Positions 16,397-24,862 of a stretch of DNA of 37,329 bases are shown piece by piece (within the stretch, counting starts at the first letter, position 1; each line of letters begins with the position of its first letter). A program made the position numbers and the translations under genes. The notes under the pieces are model-generated. The model saw nothing but the letters and a program-made list of their open reading frames with translations, was not told the origin of the DNA and made no database searches. The DNA comes from Pseudomonadota bacterium (GTDB taxonomy: Bacteria; Pseudomonadota; Alphaproteobacteria; Reyranellales; Reyranellaceae): positions 1 to 37,329 of the forward strand of contig JAFEFF010000063.1 of the NCBI GenBank assembly GCA_018240745.1, read 5' to 3'.

Positions 16397-17824
16397 ATGC
16401 AAAATCGCAAGAAATTCTATATCGACGGCGCCTGGGTCGACCCGGTCGTCATGAAGACGGTCCCGGTGGTCAATCCGGCCACCGAAGAGCCGATGTATGA
16501 CGTGGCCGTCGGCTCGAAGGCGGACGTGGACAAGGCAGTTGCCGCAGCCCGCAAGGCGTTCGAGACCTTCTCGGTCACGACGCGCGAAGAGCGGATCGAG
16601 CTGTTCGGCAGGATCATCGACGCCTACAAGGCCCGCGCCAAGGACATCGCGCTGGCCATCTCCGACGAGATGGGCGCGCCGATGCCGCTCGCCGAGCGCG
16701 CGCAGGCCGGCTCCGGCCTCGGCCACCTGATGTCGACCTTGCAGGTGCTGAAGGACTATCACTTCGAGGAGAAGGTCGGCTCGGCCGTCGTCGTGCGCGA
16801 GCCGATCGGCGTGATCGGCATGATCACGCCGTGGAACTGGCCGCTCAACCAGATCGCCTGCAAGGTCGCGCCCGCGCTCGCCGCCGGCTGCACCATGATC
16901 CTGAAGCCGTCGGAGTTCACGCCGACCTCGGCCATCATCTTCGCCGAGGTCATGGATGCCGCCGGCGTCCCGAAGGGCGTGTTCAACCTCGTCAACGGCC
17001 TCGGCCCCGAGGTCGGCGTGGCGATGAGCGAGCATCCCGGCATCGACATGATCTCGTTCACCGGCTCGACCCGCGCCGGCATCGACGTCGCCCAGCGCGC
17101 CGCCAAGACCGTCAAGCGCGTCAGCCAGGAGCTCGGCGGCAAGTCGCCGAACGTCATCCTGGAGGATGCCGACTTCACCAAGGCGGTGTCCGGCGGCGTC
17201 GCCCACGTGTTCAACAACTCGGGCCAGTCGTGCAACGCGCCGACGCGCATGATCGTGCCGTCGTCGAAGATGGCCGAGGTGAAGGCGATCGCCAAAGCCG
17301 TCGCCGACAAGACCAAGGCGGGTGACCCGAAGGCCGAGGGCACCACCATCGGCCCGGTGGTCAATCGCACGCAGTGGGACAAGATCCAGGCGCTGATCAA
17401 GAAGGGCGTCGACGAGGGCGCGACGCTGGTCGCCGGCGGCCCGGGCCTGCCCGAGGGCGTCAACAAGGGCTTCTACGTCCGCCCGACCGTGTTCGCCGAC
17501 GTGACCAACGACATGACGATCGCCCGCGAGGAGATCTTCGGGCCGGTGATCACCATCCTCGGCGCCAAGGACGAAGCCGAAGCGGTCAAGATCGCCAACG
17601 ACACGCCGTACGGCCTCGCCGGCTACGTTTCCGCCGGCTCGGTCGAGAGCGCCAACCGCGTCGGCCGGCAAATCCGCGCCGGCAACATCAACCTCAACGG
17701 CGTTCCGAACGAGCGCACCGCCCCGTTCGGCGGCTACAAGCAGTCCGGCAACGGCCGCGAGTGGGGCAAGTTCGGCATGGAGGAATTCCTCGAGGTGAAG
17801 GCGATCGCCCTCCCCGCCGCGTAG
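16397..17824 (+). CDS. NAD(P)-dependent aldehyde dehydrogenase
   Basis: A 475-residue class 3-fold aldehyde dehydrogenase that oxidises an aldehyde to its acid. Catalytic C279 (GQSCNAPTR) and general base E245 (QELGGKSPN) are present, with PWNWP at 145-149, the cofactor lysine K170 (LKPSE), FTGST at 221-225 and EEIFGPV near the C-terminal. Length is normal. A GAGAGGTAAG ribosome site precedes the ATG. The substrate cannot be read from the sequence; closeness to the Rieske and transporter genes suggests a step in the same catabolism. Confidence 0.95.
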   Translation: MQNRKKFYIDGAWVDPVVMKTVPVVNPATEEPMYDVAVGSKADVDKAVAAARKAFETFSVTTREERIELFGRIIDAYKARAKDIALAISDEMGAPMPLAERAQAGSGLGHLMSTLQVLKDYHFEEKVGSAVVVREPIGVIGMITPWNWPLNQIACKVAPALAAGCTMILKPSEFTPTSAIIFAEVMDAAGVPKGVFNLVNGLGPEVGVAMSEHPGIDMISFTGSTRAGIDVAQRAAKTVKRVSQELGGKSPNVILEDADFTKAVSGGVAHVFNNSGQSCNAPTRMIVPSSKMAEVKAIAKAVADKTKAGDPKAEGTTIGPVVNRTQWDKIQALIKKGVDEGATLVAGGPGLPEGVNKGFYVRPTVFADVTNDMTIAREEIFGPVITILGAKDEAEAVKIANDTPYGLAGYVSAGSVESANRVGRQIRAGNINLNGVPNERTAPFGGYKQSGNGREWGKFGMEEFLEVKAIALPAA

Positions 17825-17832
17825 GCTCTTAG

Positions 17833-17953
17833 CCTCCCCCGTCTGCGGGGGAGGTGTCAGCGTCTTACGCTGACGGAGGGGTCATGGTTCACGCGTCCTC
17901 GACCCCCTCCGTCGCGGATTACCGCGCCACCTCCCCCGCAGACGGGGGGGGGG
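17833..17953. repeat. compound palindromic repeat, copy B
   Basis: The left arm (17833-17880) has outer hairpin CCCCCGTCTGCGGGGG and inner hairpin GTCAGCGTCTTACGCTGAC. The right arm (17903-17953) has the matching outer hairpin but the other inner type, GTCGCGGATTACCGCG. The arms are thus inverted in their outer parts and different inside. It fills the gap between two convergent genes, the aldehyde dehydrogenase and the Nudix gene, and probably ends transcription from both sides. The right arm finishes in a run of ten Gs. Confidence 0.85.
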
Positions 17954-17961
17954 ATTGGAAT

Positions 17962-18558
17962 TCACAACCCTGCCGGCTTCCTTGGCGGCCACATTCGGGC
18001 GAGGTCGCCGGTCGGGTTGGAGTAGGTCGCGAACTCCGCCTTGCCGCGCGAGTCGTGGAAGTGGGCGAGCGCCCAGACCACGGTCGGGAAGGCGAGCTGC
18101 TCCCATGGGATGTCGGCGAAGTCGACCAGCGCGACCTCCTCGCTCTCGGGGCCCGCTGCGATGTCGGGGCTCAGCAGCCGCGCGCGGTACATGATCTGCA
18201 CCTGGCCGATGCGGGCGACGCTGTACATCGCCAGCAGGCGGTCGATCTCGATGGTGGCGCAGGCTTCCTCGCGCGCCTCGCGTTGCGCTGCCTGCTCGGT
18301 CGTCTCGCCGAGCTCCATGTAGCCCGCCGGCAGGGTCCAGAAGCCCTTGCGCGGCTCGATCGCGCGCTTGGCCAGCAGGATCTTGTCGTTCCAGGTGCAC
18401 ACGGCGCCCGCGACGATCTTGGGGTTCTGGTAGTGAATGAACTCGCAGCGGCCGCAGACCAGCCGCTCGCGATTGTCGCCCTCGGGCACGCGCTTCTCGA
18501 AATGGTCGGGCGGATCCCACGGCAGGCGCGGGCGGTCGGGGACGACGGGCGAACTCAT
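17962..18558 (-). CDS. Nudix hydrolase with an N-terminal zinc-ribbon-like segment
   Basis: A 198-residue Nudix protein. The Nudix box begins at G79 and runs GYMELGETTEQAAQREAREEA; the usual glycine near its end is Cys100. The helix acids E94, E97 and E98 that bind the metal are present. The N-terminal part carries C35-x2-C38 and the FIHYQNPKIVAGAV segment typical of Nudix_N_2 proteins, but only one cysteine pair is visible. Members cleave nucleoside diphosphate-linked compounds such as NADH or ADP-ribose. The substrate is unknown. It lies downstream of pgk after a 280-base gap. Confidence 0.85.
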   Translation of the reverse strand: MSSPVVPDRPRLPWDPPDHFEKRVPEGDNRERLVCGRCEFIHYQNPKIVAGAVCTWNDKILLAKRAIEPRKGFWTLPAGYMELGETTEQAAQREAREEACATIEIDRLLAMYSVARIGQVQIMYRARLLSPDIAAGPESEEVALVDFADIPWEQLAFPTVVWALAHFHDSRGKAEFATYSNPTGDLARMWPPRKPAGL

Positions 18559-18738
18559 GCCGCGAGGCTAGAGCACATCGGGCCCTTGAAGAAGGGCGGC
18601 GGTACACCATATGTCCATCATAGATTTACCATGGCGACCGCCGGTAGGAGGAGGCGACGTGGCGGGAGAGGGGGGGGCCGGGGGTGCGGGCAGAGTGGCA
18701 GGAACGGCACAAAACGTTGGCCCGGTTGCAACGAACGA

Positions 18739-18767
18739 CTGCCACGGTCCGTGTCAGACCGTGGCAG
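18739..18767. terminator. hairpin downstream of pgk
   Basis: Arms CTGCCACGGTC (18739-18749) and GACCGTGGCAG (18757-18767) form a perfect 11-base stem with a 7-base loop, 72-100 bases beyond the pgk stop. No T-run follows on the minus strand, so it may only stabilise or pause the transcript. The rest of the 18559-18838 gap has no gene. It holds three tandem copies of ATTTCCGC(C/T) at 18786-18812 and several G or C homopolymer runs. Confidence 0.4.
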
Positions 18768-18838
18768 GACGCGCCGGTCCGGGCGATTTCCGCCATTTCC
18801 GCCATTTCCGCTACCCCTCTCGGGGGGGGCCGCGGCGA

Positions 18839-20038
18839 CTACGCCGCCCGGATGAGCGCCGCGACGCCGGGCAGGGTCTTGCCTTCCATCCATTCGAGGA
18901 AGGCGCCGCCCGCGGTCGAGACGTAGGAGAACTTGTCCTCGACGCCGGCCGCGGCCAGCGCCGCGACGGTGTCGCCGCCGCCCGCGACCGACAGCAGCGA
19001 TCCGGCCGTGGTGAGATCGGCAACGGTGCGCGCAAGCTCCACCGTGCCGGCGTCGAACGGCTTCATCTCGAAGGCGCCGAGCGGACCGTTCCACACCAGC
19101 GTCGCGCAGCCCTTCACATGCTCCTCGTAGATTGCGACGGACTTCGGCCCGACATCGAGGATCATCTGGTCGTCCGGGCACTCGTGCGCCTCGACCACCT
19201 TGTGCGGCGCGTTGGCCTTGAACTCGCCCGCGACCACCGCGTCGACCGGCAGCAGCACGTCGCACCTGGCGGTCTTCGCCTTGTCGAGGATCTCGAGCGC
19301 GGTCTTGGCCGAATCCCTCTCGGCCAGCGACTTGCCGACCTTGATGCCCTGCGCCAGCAGGAAGGTGTTGGCCATGCCGCCGCCGATGATCAGCTTGTCG
19401 ACCTTGCCGACCAGGTTGCCCAGCAGGTCGAGCTTGGTCGAGACCTTGGCGCCGCCGACGATCGCCACCACCGGCCGCTTGGGATGCCCGAGCGCCTTGT
19501 TCAAGGCCTCGAGTTCGGCCTGCATCAGCCGGCCGGCGAGTGCCGGCAGGCGATGGGCCACGCCCTCGGTCGAGGCGTGCGCGCGATGCGCCGCCGAGAA
19601 GGCGTCGTTGACGTAGATGTCGCCCAACGCCGCGAGCTGGTCGACGAAGCCCTTGTCGTTCTTCTCCTCTTCCTTGTGGAAGCGGAGGTTCTCGAGCAGC
19701 AGCACGTCGCCGGGCTTGAGCGCCTTCACCGCGGCTTGAGCCTGCGGCCCGACGCAGTCGTCGGCGAAGGCGACCGGCTTGCCGAGCGCCTTGCTGAGCG
19801 GCTCGACCAGCGGCCTGAGCGACATCTCGGGCACGCGCTTGCCGTCGGGCCGGCCGAAATGGCTGAGCACGATCACCTTGGCGCCCTTGTCGCTGAGCTC
19901 CTCGAGCGTCGGCGCGGCACGCTCGATGCGCGTGGCGTCGGTCACCTTGCCGTTCTTCATCGGCACGTTGAGGTCGACGCGGACCAGCACCCGCTTGCCC
20001 TGGACCCGTTCGGAATCGATCGTCTTGAAATCGCTCAT
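18839..20038 (-). CDS. pgk: phosphoglycerate kinase
   Basis: A 399-residue glycolytic/gluconeogenic kinase that transfers phosphate between 1,3-bisphosphoglycerate and ADP. The family signature [18 protein letters not shown] lies at about 17-34. [41 protein letters not shown] and the C-terminal nucleotide site [10 protein letters not shown] and GGGDTVAAL follow. The ATG at 20038 overlaps the stop of the preceding TusA-like gene in ATGA. The usual neighbours gap, tkt and fba are absent here, so this pgk has been separated from the rest of the glycolytic set. Confidence 0.97.
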   Translation of the reverse strand: MSDFKTIDSERVQGKRVLVRVDLNVPMKNGKVTDATRIERAAPTLEELSDKGAKVIVLSHFGRPDGKRVPEMSLRPLVEPLSKALGKPVAFADDCVGPQAQAAVKALKPGDVLLLENLRFHKEEEKNDKGFVDQLAALGDIYVNDAFSAAHRAHASTEGVAHRLPALAGRLMQAELEALNKALGHPKRPVVAIVGGAKVSTKLDLLGNLVGKVDKLIIGGGMANTFLLAQGIKVGKSLAERDSAKTALEILDKAKTARCDVLLPVDAVVAGEFKANAPHKVVEAHECPDDQMILDVGPKSVAIYEEHVKGCATLVWNGPLGAFEMKPFDAGTVELARTVADLTTAGSLLSVAGGGDTVAALAAAGVEDKFSYVSTAGGAFLEWMEGKTLPGVAALIRAA

Positions 20039-20265
20039 GCTTTCTTCCTGATCACGAAAACCAGCACATCGCCCTCGCGTGCCGACGAGACCAGTTCGTG
20101 GCCGGTCTGGCGGCAGTATGCGGGGAAATCCTGCTCGGCGGCCTTGTCGGTGGCGCGCACCGTCAGCAGCCCGCCGGCATCGAGCTCGCGCATCTTGCGG
20201 TTGGCGCGCAGCACCGGCAGCGGGCACAGCAGGCCCGTCGCGTCGTATTCCAGCCGGTCAGCCAC
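20035..20265 (-). CDS. TusA-family sulfur-carrier-like protein
   Basis: A 76-residue protein with the IF3-C-like fold of the TusA/SirA/YedF family. The motif C14-P-L-P17 ([15 protein letters not shown]) includes the cysteine that carries sulfur in TusA. The rest ([28 protein letters not shown]) matches the family. TusA passes persulfide to tRNA thiolation or molybdenum-cofactor enzymes; YedF-like members act elsewhere. It overlaps both neighbours, the M48 protease by 8 bases and pgk by 4, so it is translated with them. A specific partner cannot be named. Confidence 0.88.
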   Translation of the reverse strand: MADRLEYDATGLLCPLPVLRANRKMRELDAGGLLTVRATDKAAEQDFPAYCRQTGHELVSSAREGDVLVFVIRKKA

Positions 20266-21070
20266 GATTCTGTCTTTCGCGGGAGTGATAGTACTTCATC
20301 GCTTCGGGCATCCACTTCCTGATGTCGGCAAGGCGGCTGTCGTCGGCAGGGTGGGTGCTGAGCCACTCCGGCGGCTTGCGGCCGCCGGAGTGGGCCCGCA
20401 TGCCCTCCCACAGATGGATCGCCTCGCGCGGGTCGTAGCCGGCGAGCGCCATCAGGATCAGCCCGATGTGATCGGCTTCCGATTCCTGCGCGCGCGACAT
20501 CGGCAGCAGGAAGCCGACGGTCGCGCCGGCGCCGAGCGCGGCCATGGTCGCGGGCGCATAGGAGGCGCTCTGCCTGCCGCCGGCGACGGCGAGCCCCACC
20601 CCGGTCAGCAGGACGGCCGCACTCGCGACCCGCTGGTCGCTCAGCCGCTCGGCACTGTGGCGCGCGAGCGCATGCGCCACCTCGTGGCCGATCACCGCCG
20701 CCAATCCGGACTCGCTGCGCGAGATCGGCAGGATGCCGGAATAGACCGCGACCTTGCCGCCGGGCAGGCAGAAGGCGTTGGGCTCGTTCTTGCTGATGGT
20801 GCGGAATTCCCAATTGTAGTGCGGCGCCTTCCACAGATCGGTCGGCGGATGCTCGGCGGCGTGGGCGATGCGTCGGCCGACCTTCTCGACCAGCGCGTTG
20901 AACTCGACATCATGGCTGCGCGGCTCGCTGGCGAGCACCTGGCGATAGGCCTGCGCGCCGAGCTGGCGCTCCTCGCTCTCGCTCACCAGCATCATCTGCG
21001 AGCGACCGGTTACGGGTGCGCTTTCGCACGCCGCAAGCAGACAGAACGCGAGCAGGAAGACGTGCCGCAT
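20258..21070 (-). CDS. M48-family metallopeptidase lipoprotein
   Basis: A 270-residue zinc peptidase resembling BepA/LoiP. The N-terminal lipobox LLAAC puts the lipidated cysteine at 15, so the protein is probably anchored in the periplasm. The zinc motif H129-E130-V-A-H133 (IGHEVAHAL) and the third ligand region ESEADHIGL (about 196-204) are intact. NEPNAFCLPGGKVAVYSGIL at about 95-114 is the family core. Relatives degrade misassembled outer-membrane proteins. It shares an overlapping transcript with the TusA-like gene and pgk; no functional tie is apparent. Confidence 0.92.
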   Translation of the reverse strand: MRHVFLLAFCLLAACESAPVTGRSQMMLVSESEERQLGAQAYRQVLASEPRSHDVEFNALVEKVGRRIAHAAEHPPTDLWKAPHYNWEFRTISKNEPNAFCLPGGKVAVYSGILPISRSESGLAAVIGHEVAHALARHSAERLSDQRVASAAVLLTGVGLAVAGGRQSASYAPATMAALGAGATVGFLLPMSRAQESEADHIGLILMALAGYDPREAIHLWEGMRAHSGGRKPPEWLSTHPADDSRLADIRKWMPEAMKYYHSRERQNRG

Positions 21071-21117
21071 GCGGGGAGTCTAGTGAAGCTACGCGACGGG
21101 GTCGAGACCACCGCACA

Positions 21118-21229
21118 GTCGTCCCGACTCGCGCGGAGTAACCTCCGCGCTTTAGCGAAGCGGAGCGAAGGGACCTCTTTTGATGTTCGCTGCCGACAAA
21201 ATAGGTCCCTCGGCTTCGCTCGGGACGAC
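21118..21229. repeat. inverted repeat of the GTC(A/G)TCCCGA...GGGA(C/T)CT family
   Basis: Outer arms GTCGTCCCGA (21118-21127) and TCGGGACGAC (21220-21229) are perfect inverted copies. Internal arms AGGGACCT (21169-21176) and AGGTCCCT (21203-21210) also pair. The left half contains its own hairpin, GCGCGGAG-TAAC-CTCCGCGC (21131-21150). A single unit of the same type lies at 37274. It fills the 166-base gap between hemC and the M48 gene; no coding sequence is seen there. Confidence 0.7.
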
Positions 21230-21236
21230 GGGAGAC

Positions 21237-22154
21237 TTAGAAGAATCCCGGGCCGCCGCGGTGCTTCAGCTCTTCGCCGGCCTCGTGGCCCATCGCTTCG
21301 GCGTCGCTCGCCGGACCGCTGCGGGTGGTCGCGAGCAGGTCGGAGCCGTCGGGCTTGGCGATCAGGCCGCGCAGGTAGAGCGCGCCGTCCTTGTCGAACA
21401 CCGCGTGGCCGGCGATCGGCGTTCGGCACGAGCCGTCCAGCACCGCGAGCATCGCATGCTCGGCGGTGACGCAGGTCTCGGTCGGCGCGTGGTTGATGGC
21501 GGCGAGCCATTCGATGACGCGCGCATCGTCGACGCGGCATTCGATGCAGACTGCGCCCTGGCCGACCGCGGGCAGCATCTCGTCCTCCGGCACCGGCGTG
21601 CCGACGGTCAGGCCGAGCCGCTTGAGCCCCGCCATCGCCAGCAGGGTCGCCTCGACCTCGCCGCGTTCGCGCTTGGCCAGCCGCGTGCCGACGTTGCCCC
21701 GCAAGGTGACGATGTCGAGGTCGGGGCGGCGATAGAGGAGTTGTGCCTTGCGGCGCAGCGCGGCGGTGCCGACGACCGCGCCCCTTCTCAGATCGGCGAT
21801 GCGCGTGACGTCGCCGGCAATCAGCACGTCGCGCGCATCCTCGCGCGGCAGGAACGCCGCGATCACCAGGCCGGGCGGCTGCGCGGTCGGCATGTCCTTC
21901 ATGCTGTGCACGGCGGCATCGATGCGGCCCGACAGCAGCGCTTCCTCGATCTCCTTGACGAACAGGCCCTTGCCGCCGGCTTCCGACAGCGGCCGGTCCT
22001 GGATCTGATCGCCGGTGGTTCTGATGGTGACGATCTCGATCGCATCCGGCGCGGCGAGGGCAGGAATCGATTTCGCGAGTGCGTCGCGCACCAGGCCGGT
22101 CTGGGTCAGCGCCAGCTTGCTGCCGCGCGTGCCGAGGCGGAGGAGGGAAGCCAT
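21237..22154 (-). CDS. hemC: porphobilinogen deaminase (hydroxymethylbilane synthase)
   Basis: A 305-residue heme/tetrapyrrole enzyme that joins four porphobilinogens into hydroxymethylbilane. The LRLGTRGSKLAL start, TTGDQIQDRPLSEAGGKGLFVKEIE, the catalytic-loop segment AAVHSMKDMPT (80-90) with its aspartate and the dipyrromethane-attachment Cys243 (LDGSCRTPIAGH) are all present. It is divergent from tsaD with 45 bases between the start codons, a common alphaproteobacterial arrangement. Length is normal. Confidence 0.96.
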   Translation of the reverse strand: MASLLRLGTRGSKLALTQTGLVRDALAKSIPALAAPDAIEIVTIRTTGDQIQDRPLSEAGGKGLFVKEIEEALLSGRIDAAVHSMKDMPTAQPPGLVIAAFLPREDARDVLIAGDVTRIADLRRGAVVGTAALRRKAQLLYRRPDLDIVTLRGNVGTRLAKRERGEVEATLLAMAGLKRLGLTVGTPVPEDEMLPAVGQGAVCIECRVDDARVIEWLAAINHAPTETCVTAEHAMLAVLDGSCRTPIAGHAVFDKDGALYLRGLIAKPDGSDLLATTRSGPASDAEAMGHEAGEELKHRGGPGFF

Positions 22155-22162
22155 GGCGCTGC

Positions 22163-22191
22163 TCTAGCCTACGCCACCCCCGGAGGCTAGA
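22163..22191. promoter_or_regulatory. inverted repeat in the hemC-tsaD divergent region
   Basis: Perfect 8-base arms TCTAGCCT (22163-22170) and AGGCTAGA (22184-22191) with a 13-base spacer lie between two divergent starts. They could bind a dimeric regulator or form a hairpin in either leader. The only evidence is the symmetry and the position. The AGAAGG that serves tsaD overlaps the right arm. Confidence 0.35.
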
Positions 22192-22199
22192 AGGCAACG

Positions 22200-23249
22200 A
22201 TGCGCGTCCTCGGCATCGAAACCAGTTGCGACGAGACGGCGGTGGCCATCGTCGAGGCCGACGCCGGCGCCGATGGGGGCGACCGCCCGGTCGGCCGCAT
22301 CCTCGCCAACGTGGTCTACAGCCAGCTCACCGAGCACCGCCGCTTCGGCGGCGTGGTGCCGGAGATCGCCGCGCGCGCCCATCTCGAGCGGATCGACGGC
22401 CTGGTCGAGCAGGCGCTGGCCGAGGCCGGACTCGCGCTGGGAGAGCTCGACGGCATCGCCGCGACTGGCGGTCCGGGCCTGATCGGCGGCGTGATGGTCG
22501 GCGTGATGACCGCCAAGGCGATCGCCTTCGCGCACGACAAGCCGTTCCTGGCGATCAACCATCTCGAAGGCCACGCCCTGTCGGCGCGGCTGACCGAGAC
22601 TGTCGAGTTTCCCTATCTGCTGCTGCTGGTGTCGGGTGGCCATTGCCAGCTCCTGACGGTGCGCGGCCCCGACCGCAAGGGGGGCGACTTCACCCGGCTC
22701 GGCACGACCATCGACGACGCCGTCGGCGAGTGCTTCGACAAGACCGCCAAGCTGCTGGGGCTCGGCTTTCCCGGCGGACCGGCCGTCGAGCGGGCCGCGA
22801 AGGGCGGCGACCCCAATCGCTTCAAGCTGCCGCGGCCGATGTGGCGCAAGCCCGGCTGCGACTTCTCCTTCTCCGGGCTCAAGACGGCGGTGCGCCAGAT
22901 GGCCGGGTCGCTGCCGAAGGACGACCCGCGGGCGGTCGCCGATCTCTGCGCCTCGTTTCAGCGCACGGTCGGCGACGTGCTGGTCGATCGCTGCAGCAAC
23001 GCGCTCGCCCTGGCGCCGAGCGACACGCTGGTGGTCGCGGGCGGCGTTGCCGCCAACGCCTATTTGCGCGGCCGGCTCGAGGGGCTGGGCGTTCGTCTCG
23101 TCGCGCCGCCGATCGAATTCTGCACCGACAACGGGGCGATGATCGCCTGGGCGGGCATCGAGCGGCTGCGGCGCGGTCTGGTCGATGCGCTGGATTTCGC
23201 GCCGCGCCCGCGCTGGCCGCTCGCGGCGGCCGCAGGAGAGGGGACATGA
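22200..23249 (+). CDS. tsaD: tRNA N6-threonylcarbamoyladenosine transferase subunit TsaD
   Basis: A 349-residue ASKHA-fold subunit that, with TsaB and TsaE, installs t6A37 on ANN-decoding tRNAs. [18 protein letters not shown] begins the nucleotide fold. The iron/zinc histidines H121 and H125 are in [39 protein letters not shown] and the C-terminal [13 protein letters not shown] and [12 protein letters not shown] are all conserved. Its stop overlaps the next gene in ATGA, so a 2OG oxygenase is translated immediately downstream. The gene is essential in most bacteria. Confidence 0.97.
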   Translation: MRVLGIETSCDETAVAIVEADAGADGGDRPVGRILANVVYSQLTEHRRFGGVVPEIAARAHLERIDGLVEQALAEAGLALGELDGIAATGGPGLIGGVMVGVMTAKAIAFAHDKPFLAINHLEGHALSARLTETVEFPYLLLLVSGGHCQLLTVRGPDRKGGDFTRLGTTIDDAVGECFDKTAKLLGLGFPGGPAVERAAKGGDPNRFKLPRPMWRKPGCDFSFSGLKTAVRQMAGSLPKDDPRAVADLCASFQRTVGDVLVDRCSNALALAPSDTLVVAGGVAANAYLRGRLEGLGVRLVAPPIEFCTDNGAMIAWAGIERLRRGLVDALDFAPRPRWPLAAAAGEGT

Positions 23250-23872
23250 GCGACGACTTCCACGTGTTTGCGCTGTTTCCGACGCCGATCATCCACTTCG
23301 ATCTCCCCAACAGCGCTGCGCTCAATGCCGATCTGAAGGCGGTGATCGAGCGACAGGAGAAGACCGACAAGGGTACCGAGCATTCGAACTTCGGCGGCTG
23401 GCAATCGAGCTGGGACATGGAGAAATGGGGGGGCATGCCGGCGGTCAAGCTGATCGCCTTCGCGAAAAACGCCGCCAACCGGGTGACCTGCAATCGTTCG
23501 GGCCAGGCGCTGTCGATTTCCTGGAAGACCAACATGTGGGCCAACGTCAATCGCGCCGGCCACGGCAACGAGTTCCACTCGCATCCCGGCAGCTTCTGGT
23601 CGGGCGTCTACTACGTCGATGACGGAGGCATCGGCGCCGATACCTCGCTGGGCGGCGAGCTGGAATTCATGGATCCTCGCGGGCCCGGCGTGACCATGTA
23701 CGCGCCGCAACTCGCCTTCAACTGCCCGGGCGGGCTGTCGGTCGGCGCCAACGAGGTGGTGAGGCCAAAGGCCGGCCGGATGGTGCTGTTCCCGGCCTGG
23801 ATCCTGCACCAGGTCCGGCCCTACAAGGGCAACGCCACGCGGATTTCGGTCGCCTTCAATTTGAGCCTGTGA
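23246..23872 (+). CDS. 2-oxoglutarate-Fe(II) oxygenase family protein (TIGR02466-like)
   Basis: A 208-residue putative dioxygenase with a double-stranded beta helix. [19 protein letters not shown] supplies histidines H111/H113, and the distal [11 protein letters not shown] supplies H188. R199 ([12 protein letters not shown]) is placed to bind 2-oxoglutarate. The opening [13 protein letters not shown] is typical of this family, whose substrates are mostly unknown. It overlaps tsaD by 4 bases and touches the gpsA start, so it is an integral member of this operon. In many alphaproteobacteria tsaD is followed directly by gpsA, which makes its presence here notable. Confidence 0.85.
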   Translation: MSDDFHVFALFPTPIIHFDLPNSAALNADLKAVIERQEKTDKGTEHSNFGGWQSSWDMEKWGGMPAVKLIAFAKNAANRVTCNRSGQALSISWKTNMWANVNRAGHGNEFHSHPGSFWSGVYYVDDGGIGADTSLGGELEFMDPRGPGVTMYAPQLAFNCPGGLSVGANEVVRPKAGRMVLFPAWILHQVRPYKGNATRISVAFNLSL

Positions 23873-24861
23873 TGGCGGACACCGCCCATATCGGTGTCGT
23901 CGGCGGCGGCGCCTGGGGCACCGCGCTGGCCTGCCTCGCGCGGCGTGCGGGCCGCGAGGTCACCCTGTGGTCACGCGATCCGGCGATCTCCGCGGCGATC
24001 GCGGCCGAGCGCGCCAACCCCGTGTATCTCGCCGGCATCCCGCTCGATGCGGGCATCAAGGCCGCGGCAAGTCTCGCCCAGCTCGGCGCGTGCGACGTGC
24101 TGCTGCTGGTCTGTCCGGCGCAGGCGGTGCGCGAGCTGGCGCAACGGTTGCCGGGCGACAGCCCGGTGGTGATCTGCGCCAAGGGCATCGAGAGCGCGAC
24201 CGGGCTGCTGATGCCGGAAGTGTTCGAGCAGGTGCAGCCGGGACGACGCGTCGCGCTGCTCTCCGGCCCGAGCTTCGCCGAGGAGGCGGTCCGCGGCCTG
24301 CCGACGGCGGTCAGCATCGCCACCAGCAACCCGGCACTCGGCGAGAGACTGGCGACCGGGTTGGCGGCGGGCGCGTTCCGACCCTACTGGAGCCACGACG
24401 TGCTGGGCGTCGCGCTGGGCGGGGCGGTCAAGAACGTGCTGGCGATCGCCGCCGGGATCGTCGAGGGCCGCGGGCTCGGCCACAACGCGGCGGCAGCACT
24501 GGTGACGCGCGGCTTCGCCGAGATGGCGCGGCTCGGCCAGGCGATCGGCGCGGAGCTCGAGACGATGACCGGCCTGAGTGGCCTCGGCGACCTGGTGCTG
24601 ACCTGCCACGGCCCGCTGTCGCGCAATCGATCGCTCGGGCTGGCGCTCGGCAAGGGCGCCACGCTCGCCGACTACATGCACGGCCGCCGCCAGGTGGTCG
24701 AGGGCGAGGCGACGGCGCCCGCGGTGCTGGCGCGCGCCCGGCGGCACGGCATCGAGATGCCGATTTGCGCTGCGGTCGATGCTATCCTGCACGGCGGCGC
24801 GGATCTCGATGCGACGATCCGCGGCCTGCTGGCGCGTCCCTTGAGACGCGAAGGGGAGTGA
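23872..24861 (+). CDS. gpsA: NAD(P)H-dependent glycerol-3-phosphate dehydrogenase
   Basis: A 329-residue enzyme that reduces dihydroxyacetone phosphate to sn-glycerol 3-phosphate for phospholipid synthesis. The Rossmann motif HIGVVGGGAWGTALA starts at 6. CAKGIE, GPSFAEEAVRGLPTA, the catalytic-lysine block GGAVKNVLAIAAG and TGLSGLGDLVLTC are diagnostic. The ATG at 23872 shares its A with the preceding TGA; a GTG three bases upstream (23869) is also possible. It is followed by an EVE-domain gene after one base. Confidence 0.96.
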   Translation: MADTAHIGVVGGGAWGTALACLARRAGREVTLWSRDPAISAAIAAERANPVYLAGIPLDAGIKAAASLAQLGACDVLLLVCPAQAVRELAQRLPGDSPVVICAKGIESATGLLMPEVFEQVQPGRRVALLSGPSFAEEAVRGLPTAVSIATSNPALGERLATGLAAGAFRPYWSHDVLGVALGGAVKNVLAIAAGIVEGRGLGHNAAAALVTRGFAEMARLGQAIGAELETMTGLSGLGDLVLTCHGPLSRNRSLGLALGKGATLADYMHGRRQVVEGEATAPAVLARARRHGIEMPICAAVDAILHGGADLDATIRGLLARPLRREGE

Positions 24862-24862
24862 C

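Noticed and set aside
18611..21469. 952-codon plus-strand open frame
   Set aside because: Antisense to pgk, the TusA-like gene and the M48 gene; low-complexity composition and no recognisable domain.
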